The notes under the pieces were generated by a model that searched no databases, was not told where the DNA came from, and saw only the letters and a list, made by a program, of their open reading frames with translations. A stretch of DNA of 64,000 bases, taken from the NCBI RefSeq assembly GCF_964340835.1, contig NZ_OZ204251.1, one strand, 5' to 3'. Each line of letters begins with the position of its first letter. Position 1 is the first letter of the stretch. This document shows, piece by piece, positions 57,166-64,000 of this stretch. Origin of the DNA: Bombilactobacillus bombi (GTDB lineage: Bacteria > Bacillota > Bacilli > Lactobacillales > Lactobacillaceae). The translations under genes and the position numbers were made by a program.

Positions 57166-59031
57166 ATGAAAATTTCCCGAGCGGTCTTACTATTTTTTAT
57201 AGGTATTATGATATTTTTCGTTGGATTAGTTTTACCAAGGCAATTTGTAGTCTTTAAAAATTTGCTCTTTGTCATAACAGTTTTCGTTGCAGGGTATCAT
57301 GTGATTGGTGAAGGCTTTGGTGACACAATAAAAATGTCTCAAAGTCAGCACAAGTTTGTCCCTAATATTCATATTTTAATGTGTTTAGCGGCTGTGGGTG
57401 CGATTATTATTGGCAGCTTTGAAGAAGCAGCTTTATTGATTTTGATTTTTGCTGGGGCTCATTTTCTTGAAGAATACGCTGAAAATAAAAGCCGTCAAGA
57501 AATCACATCGTTATTAAAAATGGCTCCTGCTGAAGCTCACCAGCTACAAGAAGATGGCAGTTGGAAAATTGTGGCAGTAACACAATTAAAAGTGGGTGAC
57601 ACTTTAAAAGTTTTAAACGGATCACAAGTTCCGACTGATGGAACTATTACAAAAGGCAGTGCAAGTATTAATGAAGCAGCCATCAATGGTGAAAGTATTC
57701 CACGAGAAAAACAGGTCGGGGATGAAGTATTTGGTGGAACTATTAATGGCAATTCAACTTTTGAAATGGTTGTGACTAAGGATAGTCAAGAAACTGTCTT
57801 TGCTCAAATTATTGAGATGGTACAAACGGCTCAAGATTCTCCAGGACGTACCGCAACAACTATTCAAAAATTAGAACCGCTTTATGTCAAAACAATTTTG
57901 TTTTTATTGCCATTAGTTTTATTAGCTGGACCATTTTTACTAAATTGGAGTTGGTCAGAAAGTTTTTATCGAATGATTGGCTTTTTAGTTGCAGCTTCAC
58001 CATGTGCTTTGGCCGCAAGTGCGGTTCCGGCTACTTTATCAGGGATTTCTAATTTAGCTCATAATGGAGTGCTCTTTAAAGGTGGATCTTATCTAGCTAA
58101 TTTATCCCAGTTACGAACGATTGCTTTTGATAAAACTGGAACTTTGACTCAAGGAGTTCCGCTTGTCACAGATCAATATTTTAATCCACAAATTGCCAAG
58201 GATGAATTACTTGATATTATAGTCACCATGGAAAAGCAGAGCAATCATCCACTCGCAAGTGCGATTGTACATCAGTTTCCACAAGCAAAAGAATTATCAG
58301 ATTTAAGTTGTCAAAATAAAATTGGCAGTGGCCTAGAAGCTGACTATCGTGGTCATCATTATGTAATTGGAAAATTGGCACCCTCAATATCAATAACTCC
58401 TGAAGATCAACAACGGCAACAAAAATGGAGTAACGCTGGAAAAACTGTTGTATATATCGTTAAAGATCAACAAGTGGTCGGTTTATTAGCGCTGATGGAC
58501 TTACCCAAGACATCCGCTCAAAAAGCTATTAAGTTTTTTAATCGTCATCATATAAAAACGGTAATGCTCACAGGCGATTCAACTGCAACAGGAGAGGCAG
58601 TCGCCGAACAACTACAAGTACAACAAACAGTGGCAAATATTTTACCTGAGAAAAAAGTAGAAATTATCAAATCTTTGCAGCAAAAGACACCAACGGTAGC
58701 AATGGTGGGAGATGGAGTTAACGACGCGCCAGCTTTGGCTAATGCAAATATTGGTATTGCGATGGGCTCAGGGACTGATGTAGCCATTGATGTAGCAGAT
58801 GTCGTTTTGGTAAAAAATGATTTATCTCGCTTAACATTTGCGTATTCTTTATCTGGTAAAATGAACAAAATAATTTTAGAAAATATTATTTTTTCTTTAG
58901 CAGTTGTGGTCTTATTGACGATTTTAAATCTTTTACAAATGACTAATATTGCTTGGGGAGTATTCTTGCATGAAGGTAGTACATTACTAGTCATTGTCAA
59001 CGGTTTGAGGTTATTATTATTCCGTAAATAA
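57166..59031 (+). CDS. P1B-4 metal-transporting ATPase
   Basis: A 621-residue heavy-metal efflux pump. The SPC motif (278-280) and the HEGST motif near residue 602 place it in P1B-4, whose members export Co, Zn, Cd or Fe(II). The phosphorylation motif FDKTGT puts the catalytic Asp at 322, TGES-like INGES at about 173-177, and the hinge MVGDGVNDAPAL is intact. It has no N-terminal metal-binding domain. ATG 57166 is preceded by AAAGTAGG. With the ArsR gene 50 bases downstream it forms a metal-response operon. Confidence 0.92.
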   Translation: MKISRAVLLFFIGIMIFFVGLVLPRQFVVFKNLLFVITVFVAGYHVIGEGFGDTIKMSQSQHKFVPNIHILMCLAAVGAIIIGSFEEAALLILIFAGAHFLEEYAENKSRQEITSLLKMAPAEAHQLQEDGSWKIVAVTQLKVGDTLKVLNGSQVPTDGTITKGSASINEAAINGESIPREKQVGDEVFGGTINGNSTFEMVVTKDSQETVFAQIIEMVQTAQDSPGRTATTIQKLEPLYVKTILFLLPLVLLAGPFLLNWSWSESFYRMIGFLVAASPCALAASAVPATLSGISNLAHNGVLFKGGSYLANLSQLRTIAFDKTGTLTQGVPLVTDQYFNPQIAKDELLDIIVTMEKQSNHPLASAIVHQFPQAKELSDLSCQNKIGSGLEADYRGHHYVIGKLAPSISITPEDQQRQQKWSNAGKTVVYIVKDQQVVGLLALMDLPKTSAQKAIKFFNRHHIKTVMLTGDSTATGEAVAEQLQVQQTVANILPEKKVEIIKSLQQKTPTVAMVGDGVNDAPALANANIGIAMGSGTDVAIDVADVVLVKNDLSRLTFAYSLSGKMNKIILENIIFSLAVVVLLTILNLLQMTNIAWGVFLHEGSTLLVIVNGLRLLLFRK

Positions 59032-59041
59032 TTTTTCCAAA

Positions 59042-59069
59042 TGTGATACACTTAAAAAGAAGTATCACA
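59042..59069 (+). promoter_or_regulatory. Inverted repeat between the ATPase and ArsR genes
   Basis: TGTGATAC (59042-59049) and GTATCACA (59062-59069), perfect 8-bp arms with a 12-base spacer. It could be an ArsR operator or an mRNA hairpin. The ribosome binding site AAGGAGA follows. Confidence 0.5.
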
Positions 59070-59081
59070 AGGAGAAAGAGT

Positions 59082-59414
59082 ATGAGTAACTTAAATAAAG
59101 ATCAAATTGACATCCCTGCTACAAGCGAGTTATTGCCAATAATTGATTTTTTTAAAACAATAAGTGATCCTACGAGAATGCGAATAATTTTGACCATTGC
59201 TAATGGACCCATCACTGTGACGGAAATTGCTCAAAAGTTAGATTTATCACAATCAACGATTTCACATCAATTGAGATTATTAAAGCAACAACGTTTTATC
59301 GTTGGAGAACGTTCAGGTAAGCAAATTTTTTATCGTTTGGTAGATGATCATGTTTTACAAATATATTTTTTGACTAAATCCCATATTCAAGAAAAAAACG
59401 AGCATTATAGTTAA
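59082..59414 (+). CDS. ArsR/SmtB-family metal sensor
   Basis: A 110-residue winged-helix repressor that releases DNA on binding metal. The recognition helix region is LSQSTISHQLRLLKQQ. The C-terminal alpha-5 helix carries Asp88, His90, His101 and Glu104, the same D-x-H-x10-H-x2-E spacing as the zinc site of SmtB, so Zn(II) is the likely effector. There is no alpha-3 CxC arsenic site. ATG 59082 follows AAGGAGA. It most likely represses the upstream ATPase and its own operon. Confidence 0.9.
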   Translation: MSNLNKDQIDIPATSELLPIIDFFKTISDPTRMRIILTIANGPITVTEIAQKLDLSQSTISHQLRLLKQQRFIVGERSGKQIFYRLVDDHVLQIYFLTKSHIQEKNEHYS

Positions 59415-59433
59415 ATTGCATCAAGTTAGTATT

Positions 59434-59508
59434 ACTCAAAGTAATCTCTATTGTATGGTTAGTTGTAGCGACTATCTTATGGAGGAGTTACTTTGAGTTT
59501 TTTAGATT
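59434..59508 (-). repeat. Palindromic repeat copy B (inverted)
   Basis: Arms ACTCAAAGTAA (59434-59444) and TTACTTTGAGT (59488-59498), extended on the right by TTTTTAGATT. Its reverse complement aligns along the whole length with copy A at 54115-54201, with two small indels and divergence in the middle. Together the copies bracket about 5.2 kb of accessory genes. Confidence 0.75.
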
Positions 59509-59515
59509 AAATTTA

Positions 59516-59765
59516 ATTACTTTGCCAATTTGATTTGATGATGTTAATTTACCAATATCATCCTTGTACCATAAAGTTTGCAATGACCAAATGTAAAAAA
59601 GTCGTATACCAGGCATCCTCAAAGTCATTAATTTGACTTAGGAATCCCAATAGGCGACTTAACTAAATAATCATTCTAAATTAAAATAACTTTTGCAATT
59701 ACTACTTCAGAATTGTCCAGCGTGATATGCTAGTTAAACGAGCTGGCATTCAATGCTGGATATCA
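59516..59765 (+). other. Intergenic region with nested palindrome
   Basis: 250 bases without a gene. At 59599-59660 are nested inverted repeats: outer AAGTCG / CGACTT and inner AAGTCA / TGACTT. It could be a structured RNA or a degraded mobile end. Nothing else seen. Confidence 0.45.
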
Positions 59766-59960
59766 TTAGTTGATCTTTCCTTTGTCTTGAAAAGCTCCTG
59801 TAATTACTTCAGCGATTGCTGTTCCAGCACAAATTGTTGCAATAACGCTTCCAACAATTACTAAACTATAAGATGGATTACTCCTTGTTAAGAGATACCA
59901 CATTATCGCAAATGAAAGCGAAACACCGACAGTTACATTTATGATAAAAGTTCGTGACAT
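59766..59960 (-). CDS. Small two-helix membrane protein, 64 aa
   Basis: GAGGAGG precedes ATG 59960 by seven bases (minus strand), so the start is well supported; the longest frame adds 21 unlikely residues. The product has hydrophobic segments at about 7-25 and 32-55 and ends in QDKGKIN. Function unknown. Its neighbourhood (repeat B, the invertible cassette) is accessory DNA. Confidence 0.65.
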   Translation of the reverse strand: MSRTFIINVTVGVSLSFAIMWYLLTRSNPSYSLVIVGSVIATICAGTAIAEVITGAFQDKGKIN

Positions 59961-60023
59961 GTTGGTCAACCTCCTCATTGTTAGAATAGTATTAGTATAA
60001 AACCAATTAAAATTGATGTCCAT

Positions 60024-60668
60024 TGTGGATATTCTCCAATTATTTTTGGTGCTAGCAGCTTTGCCATTAAAAGTATCATAGTAATTCTAGAACTAATTAA
60101 ATTTAATCAAAAAATAACCGTCATACTTTGACTAGTAGCGGTTATTTTTATATGCAAACAACTCTATACCCAAGTTGCTGTGAGGACACTAACTCTTATA
60201 GTGCATATAACTATTAATTTTGAGGAAAATAAGCTTGCTTATCTTTATATTTCAGTTAATGTGCGTGACTTAATGTATCAAGATCAATTCCTTGAATTCC
60301 ATTGTTATATGTCCATTCTTTAATCTTGTTTAAAATGATAGTTAAAACAAAAAAGTATTGATATTGTCTATCAACACTTAAAAGTATAGAGACTTTTAAT
60401 AGGTATTATTTAATAATTTTCTAAATGTTTTTTCGATAAGAAAGTTATTAAATAGTGAACAGCTTACTTATGTAAGTTTATGAGTACTAAGTATTCTGTT
60501 AAAAAGTACATATTAAATACCATTTTCTTCGCAGTGGATTGTGTCCAATACGGAGATATTTTTATTTAATTTATATTAGCAAAAATAATGTTGTAGACCT
60601 AACTAGGATTTGAACAGCTGTGTTACAGTCAAAAGCCTTACTGATTGCAGTTAATTTGGGTATAGGAA
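60024..60668 (+). other. AT-rich region left of the invertible cassette
   Basis: 645 bases with no convincing gene. A terminator-like hairpin, AAAATAACCG / CGGTTATTTT, lies at 60111-60148 with a T-run and no gene in front of it. A minus-strand frame ending at 60256 and a degraded tRNA-like stretch at about 60600-60665 were noted but not called. Probably the decayed remains of earlier insertions. Confidence 0.5.
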
Positions 60669-60710
60669 CTATTTCTATTAAATAGCCCCTTTGATTTGTT
60701 GCTAAATCAA
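60669..60710 (+). repeat. Left 42-bp inverted repeat of the cassette
   Basis: The exact reverse complement of 61848-61889. Inside it are two shorter palindromes: CTATTT-ctatt-AAATAG and TTGATTT-GTTGCT-AAATCAA. The second has 7-bp arms and a 6-bp spacer, the layout of a tyrosine-recombinase core site. Bases flanking the repeat outward are only partly matched. Confidence 0.92.
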
Positions 60711-60819
60711 CAATCAATCGTGATAATTAATATAATTACGCTGTTAAAATAAAAAATATTTCATAGTCGAAGAATGTAGTTATAAAGTGCTATAAAATTT
60801 TGTGATCGGAGAATTGTAA

Positions 60820-61407
60820 ATGCGTCAAATTGTATTACCAATAAAAGATTCAAATGTTCTAAAAGAAGTTCAGGATACATTATTAAATAATTTTCGTGCA
60901 GGAAGAAGAAACTATACAATTTTTCAAATTGGGAAAGCCACTCTATTACGGGTTAGTGATGTTATGCATTTAAAAATGACGGACACTTATAATGAAGATG
61001 GAACAGTAAAAAGCCATGCTTTTATCCATGATAAAAAGACAGGTAAACCTAATACACTTTATTTGAAACCTGTAGTAAATGACTTGATTACTTATAAAAT
61101 CTGGTTAGACAAAAATCTTATTAAATCAACTTGGTTGTTTCCATCTTTAAAGAATCCTACACGACATATTAGTGAGAAACAATTTTATAAAATTATGGCC
61201 AAAGTAGGTGATTTATTAGGGATTGACTATCTAGGTACCCACACTATGCGCAAAACAGGTGCCTATCGCGTTTATGTACAATCAAATTATAATATTGGTT
61301 TAGTAATGAAATTATTAAATCATTCCAGTGAAGCAATGACACTAGAATATTTAGGGCTAGATAGAGTAAGTACAGAACGAGCATTGGATACAATAGATTT
61401 TGGCTAA
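60820..61407 (+). CDS. Short tyrosine recombinase (FimB/FimE-sized)
   Basis: A 195-residue site-specific recombinase consisting of the catalytic domain only, without the N-terminal arm-binding domain. The residues are all present: Arg44 (LLRVSD), a beta-hairpin Lys (DKKTGK, 71-76), His141 and Arg144 (HTMRKTG), His168 (LNHSS) and the nucleophile Tyr177 (LEYLG). The size and set match FimB/FimE-type invertases and some plasmid resolvases. ATG 60820 follows CGGAG. The gene is enclosed by 42-bp inverted repeats, so it is carried within its own probable substrate. Confidence 0.9.
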   Translation: MRQIVLPIKDSNVLKEVQDTLLNNFRAGRRNYTIFQIGKATLLRVSDVMHLKMTDTYNEDGTVKSHAFIHDKKTGKPNTLYLKPVVNDLITYKIWLDKNLIKSTWLFPSLKNPTRHISEKQFYKIMAKVGDLLGIDYLGTHTMRKTGAYRVYVQSNYNIGLVMKLLNHSSEAMTLEYLGLDRVSTERALDTIDFG

Positions 61408-61847
61408 AATAAATATGTTTAGCTTATTAAGCGTGTTGAAAGGTGGGAAAAATAGCTCTACGACTACCTGATTTTTGTTTGAAAATAACTACTAATAATA
61501 AATGGTTTGATTAAAAAGTATTAAAATTAAAGTTTATTTCTTACAATAGTATTTTTATAATCAAATTATTTTATAAAAAAACAATTTATTTTTTCAAAGC
61601 CTAAAAGTCTTAGTAATTAAGGAACTTACCAAAAAATTATTGACATTAAATCTTATATACAATATGATACAAACTATAAGAAATTTGATTATCGAACTAA
61701 TATTTGCCAGAAGGTGATACTTATATATGACAAATAACTTAAGATTTAACCATATCATAAAGTAAATGACATAAATTATTTAATGTTGTTGTAAAATTTA
61801 GCTATGATAATTTAAGTTAATTTCAAGGATAATGGTGTGAGCCTTAT
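61408..61847 (+). other. Non-coding part of the cassette
   Basis: 440 AT-rich bases between the recombinase and the right repeat. They contain the outward promoter (61640-61668). A 12-codon frame at 61727 (AAGGTG site, ATGACAAATAAC start) may be a leader peptide or chance. Nothing else recognisable. Confidence 0.6.
61640..61668 (+). promoter_or_regulatory. Outward-facing promoter inside the cassette
   Basis: TTGACA (61640-61645), 17 bp, TATGAT (61663-61668): near-consensus, and facing the surface-protein gene at 62078. In this orientation the transcript crosses the right repeat and runs into that gene. Inversion would point it away. Confidence 0.8.
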
Positions 61848-61889
61848 TTGATTTAGCAACAAATCAAAGGGGCTATTTAATAGAAATAG
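61848..61889 (-). repeat. Right 42-bp inverted repeat of the cassette
   Basis: Exact reverse complement of the left repeat. Here the inner palindrome is extended to GGGGCTATTT-aatag-AAATAGCCCC, a 10-bp stem, because four extra bases match outside. It lies about 190 bases before the surface-protein gene. Confidence 0.92.
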
Positions 61890-62000
61890 CCCCTAAGTTT
61901 ATTTGTTAATTTATATTAGTTAAAAATTTAAAATATTTTGAATAATTTTATACAAATCAATTATTAGGGCTTAGCATAAAAATTCCATGTTTAAGTTAAA

Positions 62001-62021
62001 TTATTAAATAATATTTAATAA
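62001..62021 (+). promoter_or_regulatory. 21-bp palindrome before the surface-protein gene
   Basis: TTATTAAAT-aat-ATTTAATAA, perfect 9-bp arms, 57 bases upstream of GTG 62078. A candidate operator, or mRNA stem; AT-only sequence makes chance more likely. Confidence 0.35.
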
Positions 62022-62077
62022 TATTTGTCCTATTTAATCAAGATGTTGGTAGATGGTTTTTTGGTTGGAGGAATGAA

Positions 62078-64000
62078 GTGAAGATATTTTCAAGAAATGA
62101 ACTATTTAGTTTCAAACAAATTGTTATAGCATTGATAATGCTTGTAAGTGGTGGAGTAGGCTGCTTGACCACTTCTTTTTTTACTGTTGATGCTGCAACT
62201 TATGGAACTATTCCAGAATTAGACGAAAAAGAAGATTCTCAAGAAGCGCAAATGCTTAATGATTTGGGCACAAATGGGATTAAACTTAATGATTCTCAAT
62301 CTAGTATAGATAATATTAATAGCCCAAGTATAATGCAGATGTTACAACTGCAATTACAGCAAAAAGATGATTTGAAAAGAATCGAGGCTTATCATGCTAA
62401 GCAACGGTCCGAACGACACTTAAGTCGTCGAGCAGTAGGTGATGCAGATGTTTCTACGTGGGATGAATTTGTCAGTGCTGCTAGTGATCCAAATATTGAT
62501 ACAATTAATTTAAAGACTGATATTCTAGCTGATAGTTCCGCAACTATTGACTCCGATAAAATTATTAACTTTAATGGCTTTAAGCTAAGTATTAATATAG
62601 ATGATACAACAAAGAAAACTATTACTATTGCAAGTGGTAATGTTAAATTAGTTTCTCCTACAGTTGAAAATAAACCTCGAAAAGTAAAAGCATCTTCACC
62701 ATCAGCGTTTACTTTTCAAGGTGGTAGCTTAACAGTTACAGGTAATGCTCAAATATCGGGTGATTTTTTTAGTTCTACTGGTACTCCTGGTGATTTGACT
62801 TTTCAAGATGCTACAGCGTATTTTTATAATGATATCTGTACTTGGGATTATCTAGGAGGAAGGGGAAATGGTTCAATAATCTCCATGACTGGTAGTTCTG
62901 CAGGTTCAATAAAGATATTAAACAGTACTATAAATGAAAGTTCTTACGGTTTTATTTTCTTTGCTAATCCACCCCATAAGTCACTGTTGATTGATGATAA
63001 TTCTAAAATCACTTCCACACAACCAGATGTTAATGAGACTAATTCCTTATTTTATTTCGTTGCTACACCTCAGGATCAAACTGTTGTTGGTGCTGGAATA
63101 GAATTGACAATTAAGGGTCATTCTTCTGTTACTGTTAATAAAGCATCGACTTATAATATTTGTGCTCCTATTAAATTATTCGGTGGAGGTACAAAGATTA
63201 GTTTGTCTGAAGGATCAGACTTGGATGTTACTAATCCGCGTGGCTCAGGAATTGCTGAGGCTGGAGATGGGAGTACATTTACCTTAGATGGTGAAGGAAC
63301 AGAATTAAAAGCAACTAGGGGAGATGTTGGTTCAACTTCTGCTGACAATTCTCCTATTAGATTTGCTCTTACTGGAGGAATGACCTTTAATATCACTAAT
63401 AAAGCCCAGGTAAATGCTTATCAAAATAATCCACGTACTAATACCTATGGTATTCGGATGTTCGGCAGTGACAATGGCATTAATGTAGAAAGTGGTGCGG
63501 AATTTAATGTTTATAATAACAATGTTCCTGGAGTAGCTAATAAAGGGTCATACAAGTTGCCTGGTGGACAAGGAATTCTTTATGCAGGTGGTACCTCAAA
63601 AAATGTTAGTGAATTTAATTTAAAAGGAAAAGATTCGCAAGTTCTAATCGACTCTAAAAATGGTCCAGCGATTCAAGCGAATACTACTGGATTAAAAGTT
63701 GATGTCGAAGATGGAACTTCATTTGTAGTCCGTGGCCGAATGGATGGAGACGCTATTTTTTACTCTAAACAAGATCTGGTTTTTAAAATGGGAGTTCCTC
63801 GGTATTTTGATTTTATGAATTATGCAAATACTCCCAAAGCTAAATCTATTGATAATTTGTTTACAGCAGATGCCACAAGTATATTTACTCATGGGCCAGT
63901 GCCTTTATCCGTTTGGGATAACAATTCTGATGTCTTAGCTTCACCAACTAAGTCTTGGAAATATGTCGGGGCTACTTATAGTGGCAAAGGACCATTTAGT
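62078..64000 (+). CDS. Large surface adhesin, beta-helix type, 5' part
   Basis: A secreted protein whose frame is open from GTG 62078 (after GGAGGAATGA) to the window end: 641 codons, not complete. A signal peptide (MKIFSRNELF, hydrophobic core, cleavage near VDA at about residue 39) is followed by a polar Gln/Asp-rich region and then repeated beta-strand turns (GGSLTVTGNAQISG, SIKILNSTINESS, LFGGGTKISLSEGS, LSEGSDLDVTN) typical of pectate-lyase-like right-handed beta-helix adhesive domains in Lactobacillales. A C-terminal WxL or sortase anchor is expected beyond the window. It would lie under the invertible promoter. Confidence 0.8.
   Translation, partial: MKIFSRNELFSFKQIVIALIMLVSGGVGCLTTSFFTVDAATYGTIPELDEKEDSQEAQMLNDLGTNGIKLNDSQSSIDNINSPSIMQMLQLQLQQKDDLKRIEAYHAKQRSERHLSRRAVGDADVSTWDEFVSAASDPNIDTINLKTDILADSSATIDSDKIINFNGFKLSINIDDTTKKTITIASGNVKLVSPTVENKPRKVKASSPSAFTFQGGSLTVTGNAQISGDFFSSTGTPGDLTFQDATAYFYNDICTWDYLGGRGNGSIISMTGSSAGSIKILNSTINESSYGFIFFANPPHKSLLIDDNSKITSTQPDVNETNSLFYFVATPQDQTVVGAGIELTIKGHSSVTVNKASTYNICAPIKLFGGGTKISLSEGSDLDVTNPRGSGIAEAGDGSTFTLDGEGTELKATRGDVGSTSADNSPIRFALTGGMTFNITNKAQVNAYQNNPRTNTYGIRMFGSDNGINVESGAEFNVYNNNVPGVANKGSYKLPGGQGILYAGGTSKNVSEFNLKGKDSQVLIDSKNGPAIQANTTGLKVDVEDGTSFVVRGRMDGDAIFYSKQDLVFKMGVPRYFDFMNYANTPKAKSIDNLFTADATSIFTHGPVPLSVWDNNSDVLASPTKSWKYVGATYSGKGPFS

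Noticed and set aside
60256..60405. Minus-strand frame ending NGIQGIDLDTLSHAH, protein-like
   Set aside because: About 49 codons with no start codon or binding site and no recognised family. It could be a relic of a lost gene, but the evidence is too thin.
60600..60665. Minus-strand tRNA-like stretch with a GTTCAAATC T-loop and a GTA-like anticodon
   Set aside because: The T-stem and acceptor do not pair and no complete cloverleaf forms. It may be a decayed tRNA fragment left by an integration event, but it cannot be called a gene.
61727..61765. 12-codon frame with an AAGGTG site after the cassette promoter
   Set aside because: Too short to support as a gene in AT-rich DNA; mentioned as a possible leader peptide only.
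60568..61919. Direct repeat AATTTATATTAG at 60568-60579 and 61908-61919 as a target duplication
   Set aside because: The copies lie at unequal distances (89 and 18 bases) from the 42-bp repeats and are pure AT-rich sequence, so they are not a convincing insertion scar.

Overview
The window reads as a low-GC Lactobacillales chromosome, family Lactobacillaceae. The support is a complete 16S-23S-5S rRNA operon, a Ser T-box, Gram-positive ribosome binding sites with many GTG/TTG starts, GatCAB in place of a glutaminyl-tRNA synthetase route, and a pcrA-ligA-camS-gatCAB-dagK-rlmD order typical of lactobacilli. The 16S looks like a bee-gut type (Bombilactobacillus-like), but that genus guess comes from memory and was not searched. 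No CRISPR array, prophage or complete transposase was seen.

Layout. 1-2447: end of an unknown gene, a small membrane protein, thiol peroxidase (minus strand) and a TarM/GtfA-like glycosyltransferase. 2555-13951: a tandem cell-surface locus with one sortase-type small protein, five WxL proteins and six WxL-interacting proteins (DUF916/DUF3324). 14035-15553: T-box and serS. 15579-20890: rRNA operon with tandem promoters and processing stems, then tRNA-Asn and an odd tRNA-Thr(CGT). 20968-30937: GNAT, DNA glycosylase, peptide transporter, tRNA-Tyr/Gln, a small envelope-polysaccharide group (GntR, ligase/polymerase-like protein, TagA/WecG, GT4) and a nicotinate salvage pair (pncB, nadE). 30944-32258: tRNA-Leu(AAG), cspA, a membrane-anchored GH73 hydrolase. 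32300-46650: xpt, degenerate purK-like gene, purB, then the pcrA to rlmD housekeeping block. 46665-54078: orphan protein, M20 peptidase overlapping an ADP-ribosylglycohydrolase, a P-loop HPr-kinase/PEPCK-fold protein opposite an unknown protein, a short TetR and a small conserved protein.

54115-64000 is accessory DNA. Two inverted copies of a short palindromic repeat (54115-54201 and 59434-59508) bracket a D-aminopeptidase/peptide-binding lipoprotein pair and a P1B-4 metal ATPase with an SmtB-type ArsR repressor. Next comes a cassette bounded by perfect 42-bp inverted repeats (60669-60710 and 61848-61889). It encloses a catalytically intact, FimB-sized tyrosine recombinase and a strong promoter, TTGACA-N17-TATGAT, pointing outward. 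The next gene downstream is a large beta-helix-like surface protein that runs off the window. I interpret this as a self-contained invertible promoter switch for phase-variable expression of a surface adhesin. It is the most interesting object in the window.

The surface theme recurs: the WxL cluster, the teichoic-acid or glycoprotein glycosyltransferases and the switched adhesin would together define the cell exterior. The middle of the window is conserved information-processing and nucleotide metabolism. Starts were moved downstream from the longest frame wherever a ribosome binding site or family N-terminus argued for it; these cases are stated in the entries.
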